Assembly: GCA_964291545.2 (NCBI GenBank)
Contig: OZ219861.1
Span: 620,001 to 684,000, forward strand
Source: G963667675 sp964291545
GTDB taxonomy: Bacteria > Chloroflexota > Dehalococcoidia > Lucifugimonadales > UBA3495
Length of the DNA stretch: 64,000 nucleotides
Direction of reading: 5' to 3'
Made by a program: the position numbers and the translations under genes. The stretch's first letter is position 1. Every line of letters starts with the position of its first letter. Below the pieces are notes generated by a model. The model ran no database searches, was not told the origin of the DNA, and saw only the letters and a list, made by a program, of their open reading frames with translations. Positions 28,363 to 36,609 of the stretch are shown here, piece after piece.

Positions 28363-29610
28363 TCAATCGCCTTCCACCTTCAATTTCCCTAGCTTATCCA
28401 ACAACCTGCGAGCTAAACCCTGGCTATCGAGTCTAGCATCGTTACTTGACTGGCCCCTAAAGTACAGAGGAGTGATTTCCAAGAGAAGCGCTTCTTTATG
28501 TTCATCAGGTAGCCGATTCATGAAGGGCCACAGTAGTTGCAGTTCGTTAGCTAGCCTTTGCATACCCTGCGCCTGACGCCGATGATTGCTGGACTGTCGT
28601 AAGGCGTAAGCAGCGAATATAAGTATCGACCCCAGTAGGCCAGTACGAGCAACCAGCCATGCAACTGAAAAGTCCTGTTCTGTTCTTGAGGAGTCGTAGA
28701 ATACCCAAACAGAGGCGACAGCCATGGCAAGTAGCGCACCGACCCCTATCAGGCGCCAAATGTCTGCAGTCTTGCTTTGTTGGAGGCTGTGACCTACATA
28801 GTGGGCCGCCGTGCTAGCCCCGGCTACTTCCTCAAGCATTCCCCTTGCCTGGTCTTGGAGACTCCTTATGTCATCATTCGACTCCTCAAACCATGCTCTA
28901 TATTGATCACGACGCTGGCTTTGGGCATCCCTGAAAACCTCGTCCCGCTGATTCTGTGCATCAAGAAAGGCCTGCTGGTGTGACGTAACTTGGGTCCTCA
29001 GTTCTTCAATCGCCTCGCCAGTTCGGTTCTCGAGGTTTTGAAGACTGTCCCTCAGTCGACCAAATTCCACTTCCATCCTGGAAGTTTGATCTGTTGCATT
29101 GCCTGTGAACTCTCGCTCCTTTTCGTCAATGTCGGCCTTCAGGCTTTCAACCTTTGAACCGAAATCGCTCGCTAAATTGGTAATCTTTGCTTCGGCCGAG
29201 TTGACTTCTCGAGCGAACTGCTCCGTAGCTCCGTGTAGTACCCGCGGAGTCGTGCGAATTGGAATCATAGGGAGAGCGGAAACGGAGCCTAGATACGCAT
29301 CAATTTGGTTGTGCACGTTGTCTGTATTGACCCTAGCATCGGGTCCAGCATCGCGAATGACCCGAGCCGTTTCCAGGATGTAGCGGGACATTTGGTCAAG
29401 CTGGGGTATGAGGCTTCCAGGCACAAGGTCCGAATCAGCGACAGTAAGTCTGTCGTATATATTCTTCGTTACCGACTTGAGCCGGCTTACAATTTCCAGG
29501 GTATTCTGATGGGTCCAATCGATCGAATCCAGTTCGTCCAGAATGTCACTCGCTTCCTCCAATTGCGAAACGGCGGCCCCACTTCTGACTCTTTGGAAAT
29601 GTTGTGTCAT
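28363..29610 (-). CDS. Coiled-coil protein with two membrane helices
   Basis: This 415-residue protein is unrecognised by family. Residues about 130-275 form a long coiled coil rich in Glu, Gln and Arg. Two membrane segments follow, near IGVGALLAMAVASVWVFY and VARTGLLGSILIFAAYAL, with a cytosolic tail. Its ATG overlaps the hsdS stop (ATGA), so it is translated with the specificity subunit. The topology, a long coil attached to a membrane hairpin, recalls membrane-anchored sensors or effectors in defence loci. Base composition is lower in GC than hsdM, which suggests it was acquired separately. Confidence 0.5.
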   Translation of the reverse strand: MTQHFQRVRSGAAVSQLEEASDILDELDSIDWTHQNTLEIVSRLKSVTKNIYDRLTVADSDLVPGSLIPQLDQMSRYILETARVIRDAGPDARVNTDNVHNQIDAYLGSVSALPMIPIRTTPRVLHGATEQFAREVNSAEAKITNLASDFGSKVESLKADIDEKEREFTGNATDQTSRMEVEFGRLRDSLQNLENRTGEAIEELRTQVTSHQQAFLDAQNQRDEVFRDAQSQRRDQYRAWFEESNDDIRSLQDQARGMLEEVAGASTAAHYVGHSLQQSKTADIWRLIGVGALLAMAVASVWVFYDSSRTEQDFSVAWLVARTGLLGSILIFAAYALRQSSNHRRQAQGMQRLANELQLLWPFMNRLPDEHKEALLLEITPLYFRGQSSNDARLDSQGLARRLLDKLGKLKVEGD

Positions 29611-30911
29611 ACTTTTACCTCTCCCGACACCAGTCGTGGCAGCAGCTCATCCCGTTGCATGGAGATAGCGCGAGATTCGGCGAGGTTTCTAAAAATCCGT
29701 TCGAACAACGCCTCAACCATGGTATCGAAGTTCAACCTTAGTTCAATAGGTGGTAGGACGACAGTTGTAGATTCAACTTCTTTCTTGCTTATGTTCTGTT
29801 GCGCGGAGCCAACAGCTCTGCTTCCAAGCTCGCCTACTTGCGACTTAAGACTAACCAGACAAAAATACCTGTTTCCATCACATGGAATAATGGCTGTGAC
29901 TGCTTGGTTAGTTGTGAGAGGACGGATGTTCATTGACACCTGCCCAGCAGTCGCACCATAAAGAGCTACAAGAATGGACCGGGCCGGGATCACGTTGGCT
30001 GAGCTGTGCGCAAGACCTAATCTCGAAATATAGTTCTGGGTATCGAGGACAAAGGACTGTCTAACTTCGCCGGAGGTCAGCCAAGGGATGTCTCCCGCAT
30101 CCCAATAGGTTGGCTCCAATCGTTTCGGAGTTCCTCCGCTTTGGATCCTTTTGGCAAGTTGGCTCATTGTCCCAACTTCCCACCCCTCCGGTATCTCCCC
30201 AAGTTCCGAGTCCACCAGCCGGTCCGGGAACAGGTCGTAGAGGTCGGCGGGAAGGCCGGGCAGCGACTCTCCCCGTCGCCAGCGGCCATCCATCTTTGCC
30301 CGCACCGGATCGAATTCCACGAACCACGACTTGAACAGGGCTCTCGCCATTTCCTCCAGCGTCTCGCTCATCCGGCGGTTCAGCTCTATCTTGTAGTCCA
30401 GGGTGCCCAGGACGTGGGCGACGGCCCGTCGTTGTGATTCTTCACAGGGGTATGGCACTGGAATCTGATTGAGATTCCCTTGAGAGAGCTTTGCCTGAAC
30501 GGAACCACTCATGAAAGGCCGAATGGGCACCGTTGAAAGTGCATAGTACAAATATCGAGTCTCCTCGTCGGTTGAACCTTGAAGAACGTGTGCATGGTTG
30601 TTCACCCAGAATTGCCCATCGACCAACTGCAAGAACGGCTTCCCGTCTGGAGTTTCCACTGAGCCGTCCTCGGCAACGAGGAGATGAAGTCCCTCGAAGA
30701 GATAGTCATTCACATAGTCCATGACACCGGTAGCACCATAATATGGGTAAGTGCCAGGCCTCGCCGCGCGCTCCCGACTGGAGAGAGGGATTCGGCGAGA
30801 GTCGAAGTTGCGGACAAGCCCACCTAGAGCAACCTCGCGCCAACCTTCCTGCGCCGTCGGCTGGGCTGCCTCTTGCACAACCACGTAGTTCCGTTCAGCT
30901 ATGTACGCCAT
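29607..30911 (-). CDS. hsdS: Type I restriction-modification specificity subunit
   Basis: The 434-residue protein has two target recognition domains. The first begins WREVALGGLVRNFDSRRIPL and the second GEIPEGWEVGTMSQLAKRIQSGG, each followed by the typical conserved helix (LGTLDYKIELNRRMSETLEEMARALFKSWF and a similar C-terminal helix). HsdS binds both halves of the target site and holds two HsdM subunits. It overlaps the following gene by 4 bases. Its base composition, lower than that of hsdM, fits the usual fast exchange of specificity domains. Confidence 0.92.
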   Translation of the reverse strand: MAYIAERNYVVVQEAAQPTAQEGWREVALGGLVRNFDSRRIPLSSRERAARPGTYPYYGATGVMDYVNDYLFEGLHLLVAEDGSVETPDGKPFLQLVDGQFWVNNHAHVLQGSTDEETRYLYYALSTVPIRPFMSGSVQAKLSQGNLNQIPVPYPCEESQRRAVAHVLGTLDYKIELNRRMSETLEEMARALFKSWFVEFDPVRAKMDGRWRRGESLPGLPADLYDLFPDRLVDSELGEIPEGWEVGTMSQLAKRIQSGGTPKRLEPTYWDAGDIPWLTSGEVRQSFVLDTQNYISRLGLAHSSANVIPARSILVALYGATAGQVSMNIRPLTTNQAVTAIIPCDGNRYFCLVSLKSQVGELGSRAVGSAQQNISKKEVESTTVVLPPIELRLNFDTMVEALFERIFRNLAESRAISMQRDELLPRLVSGEVKV

Positions 30912-30914
30912 CCG

Positions 30915-31148
30915 TCAGTTCGACACCCGCCGTAGGACCAGTGCTTCTTCCACGCCAGTGGCGTCAGTAAGGCTCTTGGGCTCGCCGTGCCGACCTTCCC
31001 ATCGATACTTCCCGGTGTCTAGGGCGATCTTGATCACGGATACCTGCCCCGGCGCCAAGTCGTCATAGCCGTCTTCGTACCCATTCACTACGACTCGCAG
31101 GTCGGGCGGATAGCTTCCCAACAGGCTCGCAAGCTCTTTGATGGTCAT
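30915..31148 (-). CDS. Small conserved protein before hsdS
   Basis: The 77-residue protein begins MTIKELASLLGSYPPDLRVV and ends EEALVLRRVSN. It has the look of a widespread small family found beside hsdS and phage genes, but I cannot name a function. It lies 3 bases before hsdS and 27 bases after hicB on the same strand, so it is probably co-transcribed. ATATAATTTCC-type sequence before its start, read on its strand, contains GGAGGAAAT, a good ribosome binding site. Confidence 0.55.
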   Translation of the reverse strand: MTIKELASLLGSYPPDLRVVVNGYEDGYDDLAPGQVSVIKIALDTGKYRWEGRHGEPKSLTDATGVEEALVLRRVSN

Positions 31149-31175
31149 ATAATTTCCTCCGTGAAGCCCCCTGGC

Positions 31176-31391
31176 CTACACCGCCACACTTACCTGATAG
31201 ACCACGTCAGCGTCCTTGGGGACATCCTGCCCATCGTCCCTGAGCGCCTCCAGGTACAACCCTATGGCTTCCCTGACGTTTACCAGGGCTTCATCAACCG
31301 TTTCACCCTGGGAGTAACAGCCGGGCAACGCCGGGACATCCACCCAGAACCCCCCTTCCTCGGCGGGATGGACTATGACTGAGTACTCCAT
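31176..31391 (-). CDS. hicB: HicB-family antitoxin
   Basis: The 71-residue protein shows the HicB fold pattern: YSVIVHPAEEGGFWVDVPAL, PGCYSQGETVDEALVNVREA, then a helix IGLYLEALRD. This partial RNase H-like domain neutralises HicA. There is no C-terminal DNA-binding domain, so it is the short form. It follows hicA by 9 bases in the usual toxin-antitoxin order. The pair lies inside the Type I operon between hsdM and hsdS, where it could stabilise the locus. Confidence 0.85.
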   Translation of the reverse strand: MEYSVIVHPAEEGGFWVDVPALPGCYSQGETVDEALVNVREAIGLYLEALRDDGQDVPKDADVVYQVSVAV

Positions 31392-31400
31392 AAGTTCACC

Positions 31401-31634
31401 TCACAAGAGCCTTTCGAATTCCTCTGGCGATACACCTGCCCGCTCGATAGCGTCCAACAGGATGCCGACCTTTAACGCCCCTCTATGAACCGGCAAGACA
31501 ATCATGCTTCCGTTGGGGTGTTTGAGTACATGGTGGCTTCCGCGAACGCGCACGGTCTCATATCCCATACGGTGAAATGCCCTAATTGCTCGTTGCGCTC
31601 TAACATTTCGGAGCCTTCTCCCTCCCGTACTCAC
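31401..31634 (-). CDS. hicA: HicA-family mRNA interferase toxin
   Basis: This 77-residue protein has the double-stranded-RNA-binding-like HicA fold: AQRAIRAFHRMGYETVRVRG, SHHVLKHPNGSMIVLPVHRG and LKVGILLDAIERAGVSPEEF. The catalytic His is in GSHH. HicA cleaves mRNA when HicB is lost. The start is most likely the GTG at 31634 or a later in-frame codon. It comes 45 bases after hsdM on the same strand. Confidence 0.85.
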   Translation of the reverse strand: MSTGGRRLRNVRAQRAIRAFHRMGYETVRVRGSHHVLKHPNGSMIVLPVHRGALKVGILLDAIERAGVSPEEFERLL

Positions 31635-31679
31635 TATAGACTTGCCTCGAACCTCCCAAAGCTGTCCATCGGATAGATG

Positions 31680-33293
31680 CTAAGAATCGACCGACCTCTC
31701 CAGACCGCCCCCGAATCCCAGCCGGGCCAGGTTCTCCTCGATGGCCGCGTCCAGCCTCACGGCCTCGGCCTGCTGTGCGCGCCACTGGGCCGAGAGACGG
31801 GCCATCTTTTCCTCGAATGGCTCGCCGTCGTCCTCCTGGGGCGCAGCGCCGACGTAACGGCCGGGGGTGAGCACGTGGCCGTGCTTGCGGACTTCTTCCA
31901 GGCTCGCGCTCTTGCAGAAGCCTGGGACGTCCTGGTAATCGCCGGCTTCTTTGCCGCCGCGCCAGGCATGGTAGGTGTCTGAGACGCGGGCTATGTCCTC
32001 CTGGGACAGGTCGCGGCGGGTGCGGTCGAGCATGTGCCCCAGTTTGCGGGCGTCAATGAACAGGGTCTCGGCGGTGCGCTTCCCGCCGCCTCGGCCCCGG
32101 CGCAGGAACCAGAGACAGGCGGGTATCTGGGTGGACCGGAAGAGCTGTCCCGGCAAGGCGATGATGCAGTCCACCAGGTCTGCCTCGATGATGTTCTTGC
32201 GTATTTCGCCCTCGCCGGACTGGTTGGAGGACATGGAGCCGTTGGCCAGCACGAAGCCGGCGATGCCTCGGGGCGCCAAGTGGTGCAGGAAGTGCTGCAC
32301 CCAGGCGAAGTTGGCGTTGCCCGCTGGCGGGACGCCGTACACCCACCGCTTGTCGTCACGCAGGACTTCGCCGCCCCAGTCGGAGACGTTGAAGGGCGGG
32401 TTGGCCAGGATGTAGTCGGCCCGCAGGTCCGGGTGTCGGTCGTTGCGGAAGCTGTCGCCGAACTCGATCTGGCCCGTTATTCCCCGGATGGCCAGGTTCA
32501 TCTCGGCCATTCGCCAGGTGGTGTAGTTGGACTCCTGGCCGTAGATGGAGATGTCGCCCTTGGCCTTCCCGCCGTTGCCGTTGCCGCTGGCGTGGGCCCG
32601 GATGAATTCTATGGACTGCACGAACATGCCCGAAGAGCCGCAGCAGGGGTCATAGACCCGGCCCTTGTACGGCTCCAGCATCTCCACCAGAAGCCGGACC
32701 ACGGAACGGGGCGTGTAGAACTCGCCGCCCTTCCTGCCCTCGGCCAGGGCGAACTGCTCCAGGAAATACTCGTAGACGTGGCCCAGCACGTCGGTGGCCT
32801 GGGCCTCGGCCCCGCCGACCTTGATGTTGCTCACCATGTCGACCACCTGGCCCAGGCGGGTCTTGTCCAATGCCGGGCGGGCGTAGTCCTTGGGCAACAC
32901 GTCCTTGAGGGCAGGGTTGTCCCGTTCGATGGCGGACATGGCGTCGTCCACCGCCTGGCCTATGGTGGGCTGGTGCGCCTGGGATTGCAGCGTCTGCCAG
33001 CGGGCTTGAGCAGGCACCCAGAAGATGTTCTCGGCGGTGTACTCGTCCTGGTCCTCGGCGGCAGCTTCGCCCGCCTCGGCCAGCACCTGAGCGCGGCGCT
33101 CCTCGAAGGCGTCGGAAATGTACTTGAGGAAAATCAGGCCCAGGACGACATGCTTATACTCGGCGGCGTCCATGCTGCCCCGCAGGGCGTCGGCCATGCG
33201 CCACAACTCAGAACGATAGTCGGCAGCATTGCCATTGTCACCGGCTGCGGCCTCCGGCCTGGTGGTCCTCTTTCTCCGCGTTGGGGTAGTCAT
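31680..33293 (-). CDS. hsdM: Type I DNA adenine methyltransferase subunit
   Basis: The 537-residue protein opens with the HsdM helical domain (LWRMADALRGSMDAAEYKHV, LGLIFLKYISDAFEERR), then the methyltransferase: GGEFYTPRSVVRLLVEML, VYDPCCGSSGMFVQS (SAM binding), and ANPPFNVSDW, the NPPF catalytic motif of N6-adenine methylation. It modifies host DNA at the site chosen by HsdS. Its start overlaps by 4 bases the small upstream gene. It is much richer in GC than the genes between hsdS and hsdR. Confidence 0.93.
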   Translation of the reverse strand: MTTPTRRKRTTRPEAAAGDNGNAADYRSELWRMADALRGSMDAAEYKHVVLGLIFLKYISDAFEERRAQVLAEAGEAAAEDQDEYTAENIFWVPAQARWQTLQSQAHQPTIGQAVDDAMSAIERDNPALKDVLPKDYARPALDKTRLGQVVDMVSNIKVGGAEAQATDVLGHVYEYFLEQFALAEGRKGGEFYTPRSVVRLLVEMLEPYKGRVYDPCCGSSGMFVQSIEFIRAHASGNGNGGKAKGDISIYGQESNYTTWRMAEMNLAIRGITGQIEFGDSFRNDRHPDLRADYILANPPFNVSDWGGEVLRDDKRWVYGVPPAGNANFAWVQHFLHHLAPRGIAGFVLANGSMSSNQSGEGEIRKNIIEADLVDCIIALPGQLFRSTQIPACLWFLRRGRGGGKRTAETLFIDARKLGHMLDRTRRDLSQEDIARVSDTYHAWRGGKEAGDYQDVPGFCKSASLEEVRKHGHVLTPGRYVGAAPQEDDGEPFEEKMARLSAQWRAQQAEAVRLDAAIEENLARLGFGGGLERSVDS

Positions 33294-33535
33294 TTGGCCT
33301 TGCCCTCACGCTTGCCATTGGACCGCCATCGGTCAACCTCGCGTTTGGGGTTCTGGCCCTCTGGTCCGTAGCCGTGCTGGACCAGGAACCTGGGAACGCC
33401 GCCGTACTCGACGGCGATAACCGCCGACTCGGCGGCCTTATCGTGCCCCGGCAAGAAAAACGATCCGATCGCCGCCTCTGCGCCGCACCCACACCAACAT
33501 TCGCCGGTTGGGATCAGGCGTTTGGTTAAAGCCAT
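33290..33535 (-). CDS. Small Cys-rich protein at head of RM operon
   Basis: The 81-residue protein has ECWCGCGAEAAIGSFFLPGHD followed by EYGGVPRFLVQHGYGPEG. Three cysteines and a His in the first 30 residues suggest a small zinc site. Proteins of this kind are common near restriction genes, but the function is not known to me. Its TGA overlaps the hsdM ATG, so it is the first gene of the leftward operon and its expression is tied to the methyltransferase. A regulatory role is possible but unproven. Confidence 0.6.
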   Translation of the reverse strand: MALTKRLIPTGECWCGCGAEAAIGSFFLPGHDKAAESAVIAVEYGGVPRFLVQHGYGPEGQNPKREVDRWRSNGKREGKAK

Positions 33536-33983
33536 GCTGCCATTGCCTCTCGGGAACCTGATTTAGACCTCTTGGATAGAATCCAAGGATATGCTTCCAG
33601 GCCTCACTTGGCAAATTGTTGCGAAACCAAAGAACGGTGGGATGAGCCGGACAATCTACGGGATTCTGTGCCCTTGGTTTGCCAATAGAGGCCGTCTAGA
33701 GCCCGCTGAGGGCATCGGACCTCGAGACGGCGAAGGTGATTCAACTTGGCCGTTCGTCAATCGGCAACTTACAGTAAGTCTTGGAGGATCACTTAGGAGC
33801 CACTAGCACTCACTGTCCCCACAGCAAGCCAAGTAGCGGCGAGTGACGTGCAAAGTGTTTCTTCGGGTAAAATAGAAGGCAACGGAGTCGTTGAGACCTG
33901 AGCTGGCAATCCGAGGAGGTGCGAGGCATTCGGAGGCGAAACCGACTCAACTTGACTGATCAAACAGGAGATCGATAGCACCG
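33536..33983. other. Divergent promoter region, no clear gene
   Basis: This 450-base stretch lies between the leftward RM operon and the next rightward gene. A frame at 33591-33806 (+) is open but has no family and no ribosome binding site. Promoters for both directions must lie here. Confidence 0.4.
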
Positions 33984-34517
33984 ATGGGAGAGCGCCAAGT
34001 CCTGCTGGACACTTTTGTCGCCAAAATCAAGCAATCGGCAGCCCTATGCCGAGGTGACCGAATTCAGGTGGAGAACTACGCGGAGACCCTCTACCGACTA
34101 ACAGCCGGGGAATCTGGCCATTTTTCTGCTGCGGCTGCTGGTGAAAGCCTGGCAATAAAAGTGTTGACTCGTGTGGTGGATTATTGCACCGGCGGGGCAA
34201 TGGTAGGATTCGTAATGGCATCCTTCGGATTCCCGGGCAATCCCGCAGGAGCCTTGACCAAGTTTCTAGGTCAGCTTCTTGAAGAAGAATTGCCACCGAC
34301 GTTGGGTGATGTTCCAGAGGCGACCCGGAGGATGATTTGCGATGAAATCTTGGTGATAGCATTGGATACTCTTCGCGGTGAAAGGAGCAATGCGGCCGCA
34401 TTGTACGAATCCCTCTACAAAGAACAACGATCCGAGAAGTTTAAGAGATTCCTGGATATGCATATTCCGTTGATAGGCAAACTGATGGCGGAGATAGTGA
34501 AATCAGTTAGTCGGTGA
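33984..34517 (+). CDS. Hypothetical protein, mostly helical
   Basis: The 177-residue frame starts at ATG 33984 with CAGGAG about 11 bases upstream. The sequence is soluble and helical apart from a hydrophobic, Gly-rich patch near residues 70-85 (GGAMVGFVMASFGFPG), which might touch the membrane. I do not recognise a family. Its neighbours are a Type I RM operon and the TIR/base-modification operon, so a defence-linked role is only a guess. Confidence 0.4.
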   Translation: MGERQVLLDTFVAKIKQSAALCRGDRIQVENYAETLYRLTAGESGHFSAAAAGESLAIKVLTRVVDYCTGGAMVGFVMASFGFPGNPAGALTKFLGQLLEEELPPTLGDVPEATRRMICDEILVIALDTLRGERSNAAALYESLYKEQRSEKFKRFLDMHIPLIGKLMAEIVKSVSR

Positions 34518-35037
34518 GTTTGCCAAAGTGGCCTACCAATCTGGCCTCATTGTGTCTGGACCTCCCATGGCAAAGTTGGTACTGCAACGCGCTCAATGCT
34601 ACCTGAAGGAGTTCGAAGGGCGTTCAAGCAACTTTCTGCCTCTTCCCGCTTACCAGTTCGGGGGGGAGTCATCGAGCCTGGGGCGGAGGCCACGATTGCT
34701 GAACCTGAGGCCGATCTATGCCTACGGTAGACAAGATCGCGGAGTGTTGGCTCTATCGTCTCACCGTCCACTGTTAGGAGGGAGTCTCGACGCAACACAA
34801 ATAGGTATAAAACTTGGGATAAATGGAGTTTAACCGGCCATTTCGTAGCTAAATTTGGGGTAGTTATGCCCCCGCCCTCTCCGCCGTTTTTGGTCACCGT
34901 CTATCCAGATGTAAATGGATCATCCCAGGAGACTAGCGTCCTGGTGTGACTAAAATTATGGAAGTTGCGCACTGCCTGTTGCGCTCGATTGAATCTGAGA
35001 GGCTGAACGTTCTTAGCAGATGCAATGAGCCAGCCTT
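34518..35037. other. Intergenic region with dispersed repeat
   Basis: Frames on both strands here (for example 34547-34897 on the minus strand) are not supported by any family. The region holds copy B of the dispersed repeat. The last 140 bases before 35038 should contain the promoter of the TIR/base-modification operon. Confidence 0.45.
34804..34885 (+). repeat. Dispersed repeat, copy B
   Basis: This copy shares 22 of 23 bases with 6732-6754 at its left end, and the later GTAGCTAA and CTCCGCC blocks lie at the same spacing to within one base. Both copies are in the same orientation, 28 kb apart, and bracket most of the defence genes. Confidence 0.6.
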
Positions 35038-35478
35038 ATGACTGAACAACCGCCGCTAAATCACGAATCCTCTGCCGTTCAAAAGCACCTTGAAATCATG
35101 CAGAGCGTGATAACGCGGATGGCGGAGAACAGCCGCTCCTGCAAAGTGTGGTGCGTTACGCTGGTCGCGGCCACTCTCGTACTGGTAGCGCGCACCGGAG
35201 AACCCAGGCACGCCCTGATAGCGTTAGCGCCGGCGGCCTTGTTGTACGTGCTGGACGCCTACTACCTAATGCTGGAGAAGCGGTTCCGCACGTCGTACAA
35301 CAATTTTGTCGACAAGGTCCATGACGGGCAAGTATCGACGACAGACCTCTACTCGGTGGTCCCCGACGGCCCTATCGTGGAGGCAATGCTTCGAGCCATG
35401 TTCAGGTCGTTCTCAATTGTGCCTTTCTATGTTGCCGTAATCGCCACGGTGCTGCTGGCTTGGCTGTTGATCTTTTAA
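35038..35478 (+). CDS. Three-helix membrane protein, putative effector
   Basis: The 146-residue protein has membrane helices near residues 41-57 (VWCVTLVAATLVLVAR), 63-82 (ALIALAPAALLYVLDAYYLM) and 129-146 (FYVAVIATVLLAWLLIF), with a cytosolic segment between the last two. The layout recalls small SLATT or S-2TM type membrane effectors of nucleotide-signal defence systems. It stands first in the operon and is followed after 15 bases by a TIR-like gene. No ligand-binding domain is visible. The pairing mirrors the TIR plus membrane protein pair at 25649-26553, although the two membrane proteins are not obviously related in sequence. Confidence 0.55.
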   Translation: MTEQPPLNHESSAVQKHLEIMQSVITRMAENSRSCKVWCVTLVAATLVLVARTGEPRHALIALAPAALLYVLDAYYLMLEKRFRTSYNNFVDKVHDGQVSTTDLYSVVPDGPIVEAMLRAMFRSFSIVPFYVAVIATVLLAWLLIF

Positions 35479-35493
35479 CGGGAGTCCGGCGCA

Positions 35494-36054
35494 ATGGCCT
35501 CAAACATACCCCAGCACAAAGTCTTCATCAGTTACTATCACGAAGACGACCAAGCGTACAAGGACCGGCTTGTCCAGGCGTTGGACAGCAAAGCCATAGA
35601 CAAGTCTGTCAGCCCGGGAGACATTCACGACGAGAGCCTCCCATTAGAAGAAATACGCCGGAGAATCAGGGACAACCACATTGCCGATGCGGTAGTCACC
35701 ATAGTGCTGATTGGCTGCTGCACCTGGCAGCGCAAGCATGTGGACTGGGAGATTTCGGCTAGTATGATTGACCGCCGCAATAACGAGAGGTGTGGATTGG
35801 TGGGCCTGCTACTTCCCACCCACCCGGACTACGACAAATTGCCGCAAGACCGCAACCCTCGCCTGATTCCGCCGCGACTGGCCCGCAACATCTGTGGCGA
35901 GGACTCTTTCGCCGCGATCTACAGGTGGCCTCGGAGGCGCGTTTCCAAGAGAGTTATGCCGAAGGTTCAGCGCGCATTTCTCAGGAAAAAAAGACGCCTT
36001 GGCCTGATGACGGACTTGACCTATTTGGAGACAATCGCAGCGGAGATTGCATGA
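35494..36054 (+). CDS. TIR-like protein, ThsB class (first of two)
   Basis: The 186-residue protein begins HKVFISYYHEDDQAYKDRLV, the MTH538/ThsB type of TIR fold. The block VVTIVLIGCCTWQRKHVDWE places Glu86 at the catalytic position, and a further strand (GLVGLLLP) follows. The C-terminal 60 residues are basic, with KRVMPKVQRAFLRKKRR, and not part of the TIR core. GGGAG lies ahead of the ATG. Like ThsB it is predicted to convert NAD into a cyclic ADP-ribose signal or to deplete NAD. A second TIR gene follows after 68 bases, so this locus may hold two differently tuned sensors for one effector. Confidence 0.75.
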   Translation: MASNIPQHKVFISYYHEDDQAYKDRLVQALDSKAIDKSVSPGDIHDESLPLEEIRRRIRDNHIADAVVTIVLIGCCTWQRKHVDWEISASMIDRRNNERCGLVGLLLPTHPDYDKLPQDRNPRLIPPRLARNICGEDSFAAIYRWPRRRVSKRVMPKVQRAFLRKKRRLGLMTDLTYLETIAAEIA

Positions 36055-36122
36055 GGGGTTGGCAGAACTAGAGGATTTACGTTGACGGTTTGCGTAGATT
36101 GAACACCGTTAAGGAGGGGAGA

Positions 36123-36599
36123 ATGCCTGACGATACACGTAATGTTTTCATAAGCCACATACATGAAGATGACGAAGGACTATCCGATCTCAAGGACTTG
36201 GTGGCAAAACAAGGACTGACTTGTCGCGACGCCTCGATCACGAAGGGCAAATTTAACGAAGCCCACAACGAGGACTATATCAAGTACCAGATACTTGCTC
36301 CGCGCATCAACCAGTGCAGCGTTCTCGTTGTTTACATATCTCCCGAGACCAAGGACAGCGACTTCGTGAACTGGGAGATAGAGTATGCCCACAAACAGGG
36401 AAAACGAATTGTTGGAGTGTGGGAAAGGGGGGCCAAGGACTGTGAATTGCCGGAAGCTCTGGACCGATACGCAGACGCGGTGGTGGGTTGGAACGGGGAA
36501 AACATCGTGGATGCCATAAATGGTGTGTCCAACGATTGGCATCGCCCGGACGGTTCACAGTATGGCTACCGCGGGATTAAGCGGTACTCCTGCGTATAG
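36123..36599 (+). CDS. TIR-like protein, ThsB class (second of two)
   Basis: The ATG at 36123 has a strong AAGGAGGGGAG site upstream, giving 158 residues; the longer frame from 36090 lacks one. The TIR signature is clear: NVFISHIHEDDEGLSDLKDL, then ILAPRINQCSVLVVYISPET and DFVNWEIEYA with Glu85 at the catalytic position, then GKRIVGVWERG. It differs enough from the first TIR gene to be an old duplication or separate gain. In Thoeris, several ThsB genes commonly share one ThsA; the two TIR genes here fit that habit. Confidence 0.75.
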   Translation: MPDDTRNVFISHIHEDDEGLSDLKDLVAKQGLTCRDASITKGKFNEAHNEDYIKYQILAPRINQCSVLVVYISPETKDSDFVNWEIEYAHKQGKRIVGVWERGAKDCELPEALDRYADAVVGWNGENIVDAINGVSNDWHRPDGSQYGYRGIKRYSCV

Positions 36600-36609
36600 A
36601 GTTCGATCA

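Noticed and set aside
32034..33371. Open frame of 445 codons on the plus strand
   Set aside because: It is antisense to hsdM, which has intact SAM-binding and NPPF motifs.
34547..34897. Minus-strand frame of 116 codons
   Set aside because: No family, and part of it lies in the dispersed repeat.
35038..36599. Calling the TIR plus membrane genes a canonical Thoeris system
   Set aside because: No ThsA with SIR2-SLOG or macro domain is present; only the ThsB-type TIR half is recognisable.
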